A DNA stretch of 64,000 nucleotides from Paeniglutamicibacter cryotolerans. GTDB lineage: Bacteria; Actinomycetota; Actinomycetes; Actinomycetales; Micrococcaceae. A model generated the notes under the pieces. The model saw only the letters and a list, made by a program, of their open reading frames with translations, did not search any database and was not told the DNA's origin. The stretch is from assembly GCF_014190875.1 (NCBI RefSeq), contig NZ_JACHVS010000001.1, positions 682,001 through 746,000 on the forward strand, given 5' to 3'. The position numbers and the translations under genes are program-made. Shown here piece by piece: positions 1-10,105 of this stretch (within the stretch, counting starts at the first letter, position 1; each line of letters starts with the position of its first letter).

Positions 1-963
1 TTCAACGGCTGCCACGTCGTTCCAGGAGATGCCGGCCTTGGCCAGCGCCTTGTTGGCCGCCTCCACCGGGGCAAAGCCGAAGAACCGCGGGTCGTTCGCA
101 TGCGAGGCCCGGGAGGCGATGCGGGCCAGCGGTGCGGTGCCGAGCATCGCCTGTGCCTTTTCGCTGCCGATCCAGGCGGCCGAGGCGCCATCGGACATCG
201 GGGAGGCGTTGCCGGCGGTGACGGTGCCGTTCTCTGCCGGGCGGAAGACGGTGCGCAGCGCCGCGAGCGTCTCGGCGGTGGAGTCGGCGCGGATGGTCTC
301 GTCGCGGATGGTTTCGGTTCCGCGCTGGGAGGCAGCCGGCACTGAAACGACCAGGTTGTCGTAGTGTCCGGCGTCCCAGGCCGCTGCCGCCCGCTGGTGG
401 CTTGCGGCGGAGAACGCATCCTGGTCTTTGCGGGAGATGGAGTACTTTTCGCGCAGCTGCTCGGTGGCTTCGCCCAGGGAGACGGTCCATTCGCCGGGCA
501 TGGCCGGGTTGACCAGGCGCCAGCCGAGGGTCGAGTTGGACAGTTCGAGGTTCGCCATCGGGAACGGCCGGTCGGTCTTGGGCAGCACCCAGGGCGCACG
601 GCTCATGGATTCGGTGCCGCCGACGAGGAGCAGGTCGGCGTCCCCGACATTGATCTGGCGCGATGCCGCAATGGCCGCATCGAGGGATGAACCACAAAGC
701 CGGTTCATGGTGGTGCCCGGCAAAGAGGTCGGCAGGCCAGCCAGCAGCGTGGCCATGCGGGCCACGTTGCGGTTTTCCTCGCCGGCTCCGTTGGCGTTGC
801 CGAAGATCGACTCGTCGATGTCGGCGGTGTCCAGCTCGGGGGCGCGGGCGACGAGCGTGCGCACCACATGTGCCGCCAAATCGTCGGGCCGGTGCCCGGA
901 AAGCGATCCGCCGATCTTGCCGAAGGGTGTGCGTACCGCGTCGTAGACGTAGGCCTGCTGCAT
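1..963 (-). CDS. pcaF: 3-oxoadipyl-CoA thiolase, C-terminus beyond the window edge
   Basis: Only the first 321 codons are present; the gene runs off the left edge. The start is the ATG read from 963 downward (MQQAYVYDAVRTPFGK). The protein is a thiolase-family acyltransferase, with the nucleophilic cysteine at residue 90 in NRLCGSS. Stretches such as GEENRNVARMA and TLGWRLVNP resemble beta-ketoadipyl-CoA thiolases more than biosynthetic acetyl-CoA acetyltransferases. It would cleave 3-oxoadipyl-CoA to succinyl-CoA and acetyl-CoA, the last step of the protocatechuate branch encoded at 30328-35696. It diverges from the hydrolase gene at 1139. The C-terminal active-site Cys/His motifs are outside the window, so specificity within the thiolases is inferred. 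Confidence 0.85.
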   Translation of the reverse strand, partial: MQQAYVYDAVRTPFGKIGGSLSGHRPDDLAAHVVRTLVARAPELDTADIDESIFGNANGAGEENRNVARMATLLAGLPTSLPGTTMNRLCGSSLDAAIAASRQINVGDADLLLVGGTESMSRAPWVLPKTDRPFPMANLELSNSTLGWRLVNPAMPGEWTVSLGEATEQLREKYSISRKDQDAFSAASHQRAAAAWDAGHYDNLVVSVPAASQRGTETIRDETIRADSTAETLAALRTVFRPAENGTVTAGNASPMSDGASAAWIGSEKAQAMLGTAPLARIASRASHANDPRFFGFAPVEAANKALAKAGISWNDVAAVE

Positions 964-982
964 TGAGTCTCCCAAAACCATA

Positions 983-1026
983 CTAAAGTTCACATATTGA
1001 ACATTTGTGCGTATTTTGAACTTTAG
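983..1026. promoter_or_regulatory. Inverted repeat in divergent promoter (candidate IclR operator)
   Basis: CTAAAGTTCA (983-992) is repeated in perfect inversion as TGAACTTTAG (1017-1026). A nested palindrome, GTTCACATATTGAAC, spans 988-1002. The block sits just upstream of the thiolase start (963) and about 110 bases before the hydrolase start (1139), as expected for a shared operator. The IclR protein encoded at 2187 is the natural candidate ligand; that link is inference. Confidence 0.55.
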
Positions 1027-1138
1027 CAGGTGTCGGCCTTGGTTTTCAAGGGTGACCCCACGGATTTCGGGTAGCGTTTCACTACGGAACCACCCTCCTG
1101 CCGCCCACTGTGGCGCGATGGGAGCGAAAGGAAACGCA

Positions 1139-2173
1139 TTGAGCCACCACGTCAGCTCCACCGTCGCCGACGGCCTGGGCATCATCACGCTGGACCGCCC
1201 CTCGAAGATCAACGCGCTCACGGGCGGCATGCTCCGGGAACTTGCCCGCACCCTCACCACATGGGCCGATAACCCGGCCGTAAAGACGGTGCTCCTGCTG
1301 GGAAACGGCGAGCGTGGTTTCTGCGCCGGGGGTGACATCAAGGATTTCCACACCGCCATCGTCAGCGGCAACCACTCGGACTTCACCGGAATTCTGGCCG
1401 GGGAATTTGCCATGAACCTGATCATCGCCACTTACCCGAAACCGGTGGCAAGCATGATGCACGGGCTGACGATGGGAGGCGGTGTTGGACTGGGGTCCCA
1501 TGCAGGAATCAGAATCGTCGCACCGAACTCGAAGCTGGCCATGCCCGAGGTGAAGATCGGATACAGTCCCGATGTCGGTGGCACGCACCTGTTGGGCAAC
1601 GCCCCGGGGCGTCTGGGCGAATACCTGGCCATGACCGGAACCACGATGGACGCGGCGGACGCCATCCATGCCGGCTTCGCGGACTTCATGGTCGCCGCCG
1701 AGGACTTCGACGACGTACTGGCCACGCTGCCGGATCTGGCCGGGCTGCCCGCGCTCGAGACATCGATGGCACTGGAAATCCTGCTCGGAAAGCCGGCCCG
1801 CTCGGACCTTGCTGCCCGCCAGCCATGGATCGACGATATGTTCTCGGCCCCGACGTCGGCGACGATCCTCGAGCGGCTTGATGCGGCAGGACATGCCGGG
1901 GCACGCGAAGCAGCCGAAATGATCAGAGCCAATTCCCCGCTGGGTGTTGAAACAGCACTACAGGCCGTCCGGGCCGCCCGCTCGGAAAACCACTTGCGCT
2001 CGGCACTGGAAAGGGAACTGCGCATCGCCGCCTTCCTGATGCATGAACCGGATTTGGCCGAAGGCATCCGAGCCCAGGTCATCGACAAGGACCGCAACCC
2101 GGCTTGGAACCCGGCCAGCGCCACCGAACTTGACCTCGAACGCATTGCCGCCGTCATAGCGGACCCGGCGTAA
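1139..2173 (+). CDS. Enoyl-CoA hydratase/isomerase family, 3-hydroxyisobutyryl-CoA hydrolase-like
   Basis: A crotonase-fold protein of 344 residues, longer than a plain enoyl-CoA hydratase and matching the hydrolase (HIBCH) branch in length. Visible signatures are the oxyanion-hole segment FCAGGDIKDF, the glycine-rich HGLTMGGGVGLG, and SPDVGGTHLL followed by YLAMTG, which are typical of 3-hydroxyisobutyryl-CoA hydrolases. The preferred start is the TTG at 1139, which has GAAAGGAA seven bases upstream; an in-frame ATG at 1118 and a longer frame to 1007 lack such a site and would run into the operator. It is followed 13 bases later by the IclR regulator. Its substrate in an aromatic-acid context is not obvious, so it may act on another branched or unsaturated acyl-CoA. 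Confidence 0.75.
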   Translation: MSHHVSSTVADGLGIITLDRPSKINALTGGMLRELARTLTTWADNPAVKTVLLLGNGERGFCAGGDIKDFHTAIVSGNHSDFTGILAGEFAMNLIIATYPKPVASMMHGLTMGGGVGLGSHAGIRIVAPNSKLAMPEVKIGYSPDVGGTHLLGNAPGRLGEYLAMTGTTMDAADAIHAGFADFMVAAEDFDDVLATLPDLAGLPALETSMALEILLGKPARSDLAARQPWIDDMFSAPTSATILERLDAAGHAGAREAAEMIRANSPLGVETALQAVRAARSENHLRSALERELRIAAFLMHEPDLAEGIRAQVIDKDRNPAWNPASATELDLERIAAVIADPA

Positions 2174-2186
2174 CGGGGCACCAGGG

Positions 2187-2924
2187 ATGGCCAACTCCGA
2201 TTCAGGGGATTCGATGCTGGACCGTTTGGTGCGGATCCTTGATGCCTTCGATGCCGAGAACCCGACGCTGAGCGTCGGGGCGCTGGCCCGTCGCGCCCGG
2301 GTACCGCGGGCAACCACTTACCGGCTTGTCGACGAGCTGGTCGGGCACGGCCTGCTCGCCCGCGAACGGGAGGGCACCCTGCGGCTGGGACTGCGCCTCT
2401 GGGAACTGGCCAACCGCTCCTCCGCCGCCCGCGACCTTCGCGAAGTCGCCATGCCCTTCATGGAAGACGTGAACCAGCTGGTGCGCCAGAGCATCCAGCT
2501 GGCGATCCTGCACGACGACGAGGTACTGGTCATCGAACGGCTGTCCCGGCCCGGATCCGTGGTGAACCAGGCTTCCGTCGCCGGCCGGATGCCGGTCCAC
2601 CGGACCTCCATGGGCATGGCCCTGCTCGCTTTCTCCCCCTTCCCGGTGCGGGAGGGCTATCTTGAACGCCATGGGACGGTGATTAGTGCGCTGCATGTGG
2701 ATTTGCGCCGCGAGCTGGCTCATATCCGACTCAACGGCTACGCCACCTTCGACGGCTTCATCGACTCCGAGTCCACGGGTGCCTCGGTGCCCGTCCTTGA
2801 CGCCCACGGGCATGCATTAGCCGTCCTCGCTGTCGTGGTTCCGCGCGGCTCCGAGAGCCTGCCTGCCGCGGTGATGGCGCTGCGCACCGCATCACGCGGC
2901 ATCTCGCGCGCCCTGAGAGCCTGA
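2187..2924 (+). CDS. IclR-family transcriptional regulator
   Basis: 245 residues, standard for IclR regulators. An N-terminal winged helix-turn-helix (about residues 10-70, LSVGALARRARVPRATTYRLV) is followed by the IclR effector-binding domain (about 80-245) containing the conserved HRTSMGMALLAF segment. Many actinobacterial pca genes are controlled by IclR proteins (PcaR type), and this one lies next to a pcaF-like gene. It starts 13 bases after the hydrolase and is probably co-transcribed. It may bind the inverted repeats at 983-1026. Family assignment is firm; the effector and regulon are inferred from position. Confidence 0.85.
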   Translation: MANSDSGDSMLDRLVRILDAFDAENPTLSVGALARRARVPRATTYRLVDELVGHGLLAREREGTLRLGLRLWELANRSSAARDLREVAMPFMEDVNQLVRQSIQLAILHDDEVLVIERLSRPGSVVNQASVAGRMPVHRTSMGMALLAFSPFPVREGYLERHGTVISALHVDLRRELAHIRLNGYATFDGFIDSESTGASVPVLDAHGHALAVLAVVVPRGSESLPAAVMALRTASRGISRALRA

Positions 2925-3076
2925 TTGCCGCCTAAGCTGCGTCGCTACCTCATGGTGAATAGCGCAAGGCCCACCTCCGGGACAACAGTGCCTGCTTTTC
3001 GGTACCACATAGACCCATAGTGCCCGCCCGGGATTGAGCCGCTCATGAGGAAAAGTCCCCAAGCAAGGAATGACCT

Positions 3077-3107
3077 CTCCGTCCGGAAGCGAACATCCCG
3101 GACGGAG
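3077..3107. terminator. Convergent hairpin between iclR and vanB
   Basis: CTCCGTCCGG (3077-3086) pairs perfectly with CCGGACGGAG (3098-3107) across an 11-base loop. It lies between the stop of the IclR gene (2924) and the stop of vanB (3140), so it can end both transcripts. There is no T tract, as is common in high-GC actinobacteria. Confidence 0.6.
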
Positions 3108-3139
3108 GCCCCAACACATGGCTCGCTCCGCGGCCTCGC

Positions 3140-4150
3140 TTAGGAGATGCCGATGGTGACCACCGCGGGGCCCGAAGGAGCCGCGTCCGCCTTCGCTCCG
3201 GTCTCCGAGGTGACCGCGCGCGAGACGCAGCAGTTCAGCTTCGTGTTCTGACGCTGCTGACGCTCGCTGAAGAACACGTCGCGGTGATCGATCCGTCCCT
3301 CCAACGAGAGAATCTGTACCTCGCAGAGACCGCATTCGCCCTTGCGGCAGTCGAACATCATCTCGGCTCCGGCATCTTCCAGGGCTTCGAGCATGGACCG
3401 ACCCTGCGGAACGGTGACCTCAAGATCCAGCCGCGGCACCCGGACTATGAACTCCTCCGGGTCATACCATCCGCTGTTGCCGAAGGTTTCGTACCGTAGC
3501 GAGGGCAGGTCCAACTCGCGTTCGGTCCACGTGCGGCGCACCGCGTCCATGAGTCGGATCGGCCCACACATGTACAGCTCCGTGCCCTCTTCAGCACGGG
3601 CGACCAAGTCCGGGACGTTCAGCGAGGTTCCCTCGTCATCGACGTGAACTTCCAGATTTCCCCCGTGTTCCGCCTGCAATTGCTCCAGGTAGGCCATGGC
3701 GTTCCGGTTCCGTCCAACGTAGACCAGCGTGTAGTCCGCCTTGATCCGCTTCAGCACGGCCGCCATGTTGGCGATCGCTGTAATGCCGATCCCGCCGGCC
3801 AGCAGCAGGTAGCGCTGCGCACCGACACGCAGCGGGAAGTTCTGCAGCGGCTGGGTGACTTCCAACCGGTCGCCGACCTCCAGACCATGCATGAAGACCG
3901 ATCCTCCGCGGGACAGCGGGGCGAGCATGACGCTGATCGCCAGGGCCCCGCCGTCATCGCTGGAGTCCACCACGGAGTATGAGCGCTTGGCATCCTGCCC
4001 GTCGATGGTGACCTTCAGGTCGATGTGCGATCCGGGTTCGGCCTTGATCGGGAGCGAAGGCTCCAGGACGATGCGCATGATCCCCTCGGCCACGGGCACC
4101 ACCCGGATGATCGTCGCCGACTGCCAGATTTCAATGTTTGTTGCTGCCAT
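3140..4150 (-). CDS. vanB: Vanillate O-demethylase reductase subunit
   Basis: 336 residues. A ferredoxin-NADP reductase-type FAD/FMN domain (about residues 5-110) and an NAD-binding domain (about 110-230, LLLAGGIGITAIANM) precede a C-terminal plant-type [2Fe-2S] domain with the cysteine pattern CRKGECGLC and a final cysteine in LNCCVSRA. This is the phthalate dioxygenase reductase layout of VanB. It passes electrons from NAD(P)H to the Rieske oxygenase VanA, encoded 42 bases upstream in the same operon. The pair demethylates vanillate to protocatechuate and releases formaldehyde. Related methoxybenzoates could also be substrates. Confidence 0.92.
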   Translation of the reverse strand: MAATNIEIWQSATIIRVVPVAEGIMRIVLEPSLPIKAEPGSHIDLKVTIDGQDAKRSYSVVDSSDDGGALAISVMLAPLSRGGSVFMHGLEVGDRLEVTQPLQNFPLRVGAQRYLLLAGGIGITAIANMAAVLKRIKADYTLVYVGRNRNAMAYLEQLQAEHGGNLEVHVDDEGTSLNVPDLVARAEEGTELYMCGPIRLMDAVRRTWTERELDLPSLRYETFGNSGWYDPEEFIVRVPRLDLEVTVPQGRSMLEALEDAGAEMMFDCRKGECGLCEVQILSLEGRIDHRDVFFSERQQRQNTKLNCCVSRAVTSETGAKADAAPSGPAVVTIGIS

Positions 4151-4192
4151 GAGTTTTCTCTGTCGCTTTCCGGCGGGCTCTTCTCCCCCGCC

Positions 4193-5287
4193 CTAGGCGG
4201 AGGGAACCAGTCGACCCTCGGCGGCGAGCATGCGCTCCAGGATGCGGCGCACCCACATTCCACCGGCATCGATGTTCAGGTTGTAGAACTCGTAGTCCGG
4301 GTTGGCATCGATGGCCTCCTGCTGAGCCTTGAGCATGACCTCGTCCTCCCCGAAGACACCGTGGACACCATCGCGCAGCTGGGTGGTGATCAACTGATTG
4401 TCCAGGCAGTAGTTGCGCATGAAGGCCCAGAAGTAGTGGCTGGACCGGTCGGTTTCCGGGGTCAGCGTGTTCATCACGAACCCGTTCACGCCTTGGCTGC
4501 GGTCACCCTCCGGGGCGCCGGTGCCGGCCTTGGCCACCCCGACGTCGATCCTGATGGTGCCGGGGGCCTCGAAGTGGATGATCTGCCAGCGATCGACCTT
4601 GCCTTCGAAGCCCGGGAACTTGTCGCGCATGTTCTTCAGCCAGAACGGCGGGGCATCGATGTTGTGCATCCAGCGGGTGACGGTGACCGTATTGCCCTCG
4701 TGGGTGGTGACGAAGTCGGACTCGGAGAGCTCGTCCTGGCCAATGGTGGACGCGTGCACGAATTCCTCGTGGGTCAGGTCCATCAGGTTATCGAGCACCA
4801 GCTGGTAGTTGCAGGCCGCATGGATGGTCAGGCCGTCGCCGGCCCATTCGGGGCTGTCCATCTGGTGCATATCCGGAACCAGGTCCGGGTCGGCCAGTGT
4901 CGGATCACCCATCCAGATCCACACATAGCGGTAGCGCTCAACGATCGGAAAGGAGGGAACCGTGGCGCTGGGATTGATGGTTTCCTGGGCCGGCATGGAC
5001 ACGCAGCGTCCGGCCGAGTTGTAGATGATGCCGTGGTACGGGCACTGGATCTTGTCCTTGTCCATAGTCTTGCCCATCGACAGCGGAGCCAGGCGGTGCC
5101 AGCAGGCATCGGCCAGGGCAACCGCCTTGCCGTCCTCGGTGCGGTACATCGCAACCGGGCGGTTCGCAATGCGGCGCGACATCGGCTTGCGGGTGACCTC
5201 ATGGTCCCAGGCCGCAACGTACCAGGCGTTAAGCGGGTGGCCGAGGATCTTGTTGGTCGTGGAGCTGACGGACGTGACGGCGGTCAT
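4193..5287 (-). CDS. vanA: Vanillate O-demethylase oxygenase subunit (Rieske)
   Basis: 364 residues, the usual VanA length. The Rieske [2Fe-2S] ligands are visible as C62-x-H64 and C82-x2-H85 (CPYHG). The mononuclear iron histidines H173 and H178 lie in DLTHEEFVHAS. The ATG at 5287 has GGAAGG eight bases upstream. The protein hydroxylates the methoxy carbon of vanillate, giving protocatechuate plus formaldehyde. It is first in the vanA-vanB operon and diverges from the PadR regulator at 5474. The palindrome at 5384-5407 lies 97 bases upstream of its start and is the likely repressor site. Confidence 0.93.
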   Translation of the reverse strand: MTAVTSVSSTTNKILGHPLNAWYVAAWDHEVTRKPMSRRIANRPVAMYRTEDGKAVALADACWHRLAPLSMGKTMDKDKIQCPYHGIIYNSAGRCVSMPAQETINPSATVPSFPIVERYRYVWIWMGDPTLADPDLVPDMHQMDSPEWAGDGLTIHAACNYQLVLDNLMDLTHEEFVHASTIGQDELSESDFVTTHEGNTVTVTRWMHNIDAPPFWLKNMRDKFPGFEGKVDRWQIIHFEAPGTIRIDVGVAKAGTGAPEGDRSQGVNGFVMNTLTPETDRSSHYFWAFMRNYCLDNQLITTQLRDGVHGVFGEDEVMLKAQQEAIDANPDYEFYNLNIDAGGMWVRRILERMLAAEGRLVPSA

Positions 5288-5383
5288 GGGGTCTACCTTC
5301 CAGTGCAGACGCCGGTCCCAGGCTAAGCGGGTCCGGTGGATGGTCGCGGATTTTCCTGCGATTGATATGGTCGAACAACGACC

Positions 5384-5407
5384 AACTAACTATGTTCATA
5401 GTTAGTT
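5384..5407. promoter_or_regulatory. VanR-type operator A (vanAB / vanR)
   Basis: A perfect inverted repeat with 11-base arms and a 2-base centre; its middle 18 bases (5387-5404) read TAACTATGTTCATAGTTA. It sits between vanA and the divergent PadR gene. The left arm begins AACTAACTA, as does the operator reported for the PadR-like VanR of Corynebacterium glutamicum as I recall it. It is the best-matched of five related sites in this window. Confidence 0.82.
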
Positions 5408-5473
5408 CTACTGGACTACACAATAGCTTCCGATATAGTGATTGGCAACACACCACCGAAAGAAGGCCGCCCA

Positions 5474-6055
5474 ATGAGCCTGCGTTACGCGTTGCTCGCA
5501 CTTCTCAACGTCGAGCCCATGACCGGCTATGACCTGTACAAGGTATTCGAGAGCTCGGTGGGGCACGTCTGGCATGCTCCGGATTCGCAGATCTACCCGG
5601 AACTCAAGCGCATGGAGTCCGAGGGGCTGCTCCTGGGTGAAGACATCCCCTGGGGTCAACGCGGCAAAAAACGGCAGTACCACGTCACGAAGGCCGGGAC
5701 AGAAGCCTTTAGCGCCTGGATGAACACCACCATGGAGTATGCCCGCGTCCGCGAGCCGGCACACCTGCGAGCCGCCTACATGGAGTGGGCGGAACCCGAA
5801 GCGGCACGCGAACAAATGAGGGCACATATCAAGCACCACAAGGGGCTGCTTGAACAATGGCGCGAAAAGGTCAGGGAAATTGAAGAGGGCTCGAGTCCGA
5901 TGCTCAACCGCCGACTGGCCAACACCCCCTCGTCCGAGCAGGAAAAGACCACCGCGTTCAAAGCATTCGCGTACGAAGGGCTCATTTCGCAGGCCGAGGC
6001 GGAAGTTTCCTGGGCCAAACGAGGCCTCAAGCTCATCGACCGCCTAAACCCATAA
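5474..6055 (+). CDS. vanR: PadR-family repressor of vanillate genes (VanR-like)
   Basis: 193 residues: an N-terminal PadR winged helix (SLRYALLALLNVEPMTGYDLYKVF is its opening, helix alpha1 to alpha2), the wing and recognition helix around DSQIYPELKRMESEGLL, and a C-terminal helical dimerisation domain of the AphA-like/VanR type. The chosen start is the ATG at 5474, with GAAAGAAGG upstream; an in-frame ATG at 5438 would place the start inside the leader. It diverges from vanAB across the palindrome at 5384. PadR/VanR proteins release DNA on binding vanillate or related phenolic acids. Repeats of the same palindrome in front of four other units suggest a wider regulon. Confidence 0.85.
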   Translation: MSLRYALLALLNVEPMTGYDLYKVFESSVGHVWHAPDSQIYPELKRMESEGLLLGEDIPWGQRGKKRQYHVTKAGTEAFSAWMNTTMEYARVREPAHLRAAYMEWAEPEAAREQMRAHIKHHKGLLEQWREKVREIEEGSSPMLNRRLANTPSSEQEKTTAFKAFAYEGLISQAEAEVSWAKRGLKLIDRLNP

Positions 6056-6302
6056 CCACGCCGCACCGGCAGATCCGGAAGAGGGCTCGGTCTCCGCGGC
6101 GAGAACGAGGAGCCCACCGGCTGGACTCGGCCCAATCCCTGCCGTCGCGGATGCAGCCAAGGGCTGGGCGGGCTTCGAGATACGGCAGCAATGAACGCCC
6201 AAGCGAATGGAAGGACGAGCTAGAGATTCGCGTCCTCACCTGATCCCAAGGACAAGGGAAACCCGCGGCTGCGGCCATGGACAGGAGACTGCATTCGAGA
6301 TA

Positions 6303-6320
6303 TACCTATGGGCATAGCTA
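6303..6320. promoter_or_regulatory. VanR-type operator B (metF)
   Basis: TACCTATGGGCATAGCTA, with the core CTATG-GG-CATAG at 6306-6317. It ends 41 bases before the metF start codon at 6362. An ATG within the operator opens a spurious longer reading frame from 6308. Confidence 0.7.
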
Positions 6321-6361
6321 CTACTGTTAATATCCCCGCTGCGGGGCACGGAGGCCACAGC

Positions 6362-7219
6362 ATGACCCCAGAGCATCCCGACCCGACATCAGGTCCACGA
6401 CGCCTGCTGTCCGGATTCTCCATGGAGATGACGGGCAAGGACATCCCGGAACTCGAGGCAGCCACACCAAACATTCCACCCGGCACACCCATCAATGTCA
6501 CGTTCCTGGGCAACGAGGATCTGGGCATGAGGGTTGCCGCCGCTTCGGCGGTCAAGGCGGCCGGGTTCCATCCCGTTCCACACATTTCGGCACGAAGACT
6601 CAGCTCGGCCACGGAGCTAGGGGAATTCCTCGACGCCCTGGCAAAACACGGAGCCTCGGGACATGTCTTCGCCGTGGGAGGGGATCCGGCAACCCCCATG
6701 GGCCCCTATCCGGATGCGCTTTCGCTGATCGCCTCAGGAGTGTTCGAAGATTTCGGAGTCGGAACGGTTTCCATCGCCGGATACCCCGACGGGCATGCCG
6801 AAATCGATGACCGCATGCTCTGGGCCGCGCTCGAGGCCAAGCATGCGGCGCTGGCAGAACGTGGACTGGGTGGCGAGATCATTACCCAGTTCGGGTTCGA
6901 CACGACGCCTGTCCTGGACTGGCTCGCCGAGCTGCGAGGCCGTGGCGTCGACCTACCGGTCCGGGTCGGGGTCCCTGGCCCTGCGGGCATCAAACGCCTA
7001 CTGGGATACGCCCGGCGGTTCGGAGTCTCATCATCGGCAGGAATCGCCAAGCGCTACGGCTTTTCCCTTTCCAACCTCTTGGGAAACGCCGGCCCAGAGC
7101 GCTTCATCCAGGATCTCGCCCGTGATTATGACCCGTCCCTCCACGGGGAAGTCCAGCTTCACTTCTACACCTTCGGCGGGCTCGAAGCCACAGCTGACTG
7201 GGTGGCCGGGCAACGCTGA
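6362..7219 (+). CDS. metF: Methylenetetrahydrofolate reductase-like protein
   Basis: 285 residues, a TIM-barrel protein of the MetF family. Recognisable MetF elements include GFSMEMTGKD near the start, PVPHISARRL, VFAVGGDP, VSIAGYPDGH and the flavin/folate-site segment TQFGFD. The ATG at 6362 has GGAGG seven bases upstream. In sphingomonads a metF gene accompanies ligM and recycles the 5-methyl-tetrahydrofolate made during O-demethylation. Here the ligM-type gene is at 8628 and both promoters carry the same operator. A housekeeping role in methionine synthesis is less likely given the neighbours and the extra promoter site. Confidence 0.82.
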   Translation: MTPEHPDPTSGPRRLLSGFSMEMTGKDIPELEAATPNIPPGTPINVTFLGNEDLGMRVAAASAVKAAGFHPVPHISARRLSSATELGEFLDALAKHGASGHVFAVGGDPATPMGPYPDALSLIASGVFEDFGVGTVSIAGYPDGHAEIDDRMLWAALEAKHAALAERGLGGEIITQFGFDTTPVLDWLAELRGRGVDLPVRVGVPGPAGIKRLLGYARRFGVSSSAGIAKRYGFSLSNLLGNAGPERFIQDLARDYDPSLHGEVQLHFYTFGGLEATADWVAGQR

Positions 7220-7254
7220 GGGCATCGCCACCCGGTGCGAATCGAACCATGAAG

Positions 7255-7294
7255 GGGGCGGCCTGCCCGGGAATTTCCCCGGGCAGGCCGCCCC
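7255..7294. terminator. Bidirectional terminator hairpin (metF / lipoprotein)
   Basis: A perfect 17-base-pair stem (GGGGCGGCCTGCCCGGG at 7255-7271 with its complement at 7278-7294) closes over a 6-base loop. It lies between the convergent stops of metF (7219) and the substrate-binding protein (7313). Confidence 0.85.
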
Positions 7295-7312
7295 TGCCAT
7301 CCTTACTGACTG

Positions 7313-8305
7313 CTACTTCGTTGGCAGCAAAGCGGCCATGTCCGGAACCTTGTCGATCAGTCCGCGATCAAGCGAGATCGCGGCGACCTCCTGGATGGAG
7401 GCTTCGTTCACCTCAGTGAGGAATCGCGGCATGGTCAGCTTCTCGATGACCTCAGGCTTCAGCGTCGTGTAGTCGGGAAGCACGGCCTTTGCCTTTTCCG
7501 GGTTCTCGTCCGCGAACTTCTGCGACGCCGTCATGGCGCGGGTGAACTTCGCCGCGGTTTCCGGGTTCTCCTTGATGTAGTCATCGGAGGTGAAGTAGAC
7601 GGCGACCGTCAGGTCCTTGACGGGCTCAGCGTAGTTCGAGAAGACCGGGACGTTTCCGTCGGCACCAGCAATGGTCACGAACGGTTCGACCGCGGCAATG
7701 GCGTCGACGTTTCCGGCATCCAGCTGTGCGGCCATATCCGGGAAAGGCATTTCAACGAACTGGATCTTTGTGTAGTCGCCGCCAGCCTTCTTAACAGCTT
7801 CGCTGATCGTCGAGTCGGAGATGTTGTTCAAGGTGTTCACGGCGACCTTCTTGCCGACGAGGTCCTTGATCTCTTTGATGTCGCTGTCCGGCTTCGTCAT
7901 GACGGCGGCGAAGTCTTCCTTCGTGTTACCGGTGGAGCTGCCGCCGGGGGCAACCATCTTCAGCGGCAAGCCCTTGGAGCGGGCAACGATCATCGAGGTG
8001 ACGTTGGAGAAGCCGAAGTCCATTTGCTTGCTCGTAATAGCCGGAACGATGGCCGCGCCGCCCTGCGCGAGGGTCAGCTTGACGTCCAGGCCCTCCTTTT
8101 CAAAGATGCCCTCCTTCACACCGAGGTAGATCGGGGCGACATCGACGATCGGGATGACTCCAACTTCAATCTGTTCCAGGCCTGCTGCACCACCGCTAGC
8201 GCTCGGTGCGGCATCGTCCGTCACGCCAGCCGAGGGCGATCCGCCGCCACACGCCGTCAGACTCAATGCGGCAACGAGCGCGAGGGCTCCAACGATTTTT
8301 TTCAT
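7313..8305 (-). CDS. NitT/TauT-type ABC substrate-binding lipoprotein 1
   Basis: 330 residues. A lipoprotein signal (lipobox around LSLTACGGG) is followed by an NMT1/TauA/SsuA-type periplasmic binding fold, beginning with VGVIPIVDVAPIYLG and containing EMPFPDMAAQLDAG. The ATG at 8305 has GGAG six bases upstream; a TTG at 8317 would be four codons longer. No permease or ATPase is beside it. It is clearly paralogous to the binding proteins at 14025 and 16829, and may feed the single permease/ATPase set at 11566-14025. It diverges from the ligM-type gene with an operator-like palindrome between them, so an aromatic methyl ether such as vanillate is a plausible ligand. That is inference. Confidence 0.85.
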   Translation of the reverse strand: MKKIVGALALVAALSLTACGGGSPSAGVTDDAAPSASGGAAGLEQIEVGVIPIVDVAPIYLGVKEGIFEKEGLDVKLTLAQGGAAIVPAITSKQMDFGFSNVTSMIVARSKGLPLKMVAPGGSSTGNTKEDFAAVMTKPDSDIKEIKDLVGKKVAVNTLNNISDSTISEAVKKAGGDYTKIQFVEMPFPDMAAQLDAGNVDAIAAVEPFVTIAGADGNVPVFSNYAEPVKDLTVAVYFTSDDYIKENPETAAKFTRAMTASQKFADENPEKAKAVLPDYTTLKPEVIEKLTMPRFLTEVNEASIQEVAAISLDRGLIDKVPDMAALLPTK

Positions 8306-10034
<1,729 letters not shown>

Positions 10035-10041
10035 GCCAAAG

Positions 10042-10096
10042 GGGGCGGCCCCTGCCGCGGAGGATGCTTGGTCCATCGCGGCAGGGACCGCCCCCA
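10042..10096. terminator. Bidirectional terminator (ligM / fdhA)
   Basis: GGGGGCGGCCCCTGCCGCG pairs with the 3' part CGCGGCAGGGACCGCCCCC (a one-base offset and one mismatch) across a short loop. It lies between the convergent stops at 10034 and 10106. Confidence 0.8.
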
Positions 10097-10105
10097 CCTT
10101 TAGCG

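Noticed and set aside
4025..5326. 433-codon plus-strand open frame opposite vanA
   Set aside because: Antisense of a clear Rieske oxygenase gene, with no motif of its own.
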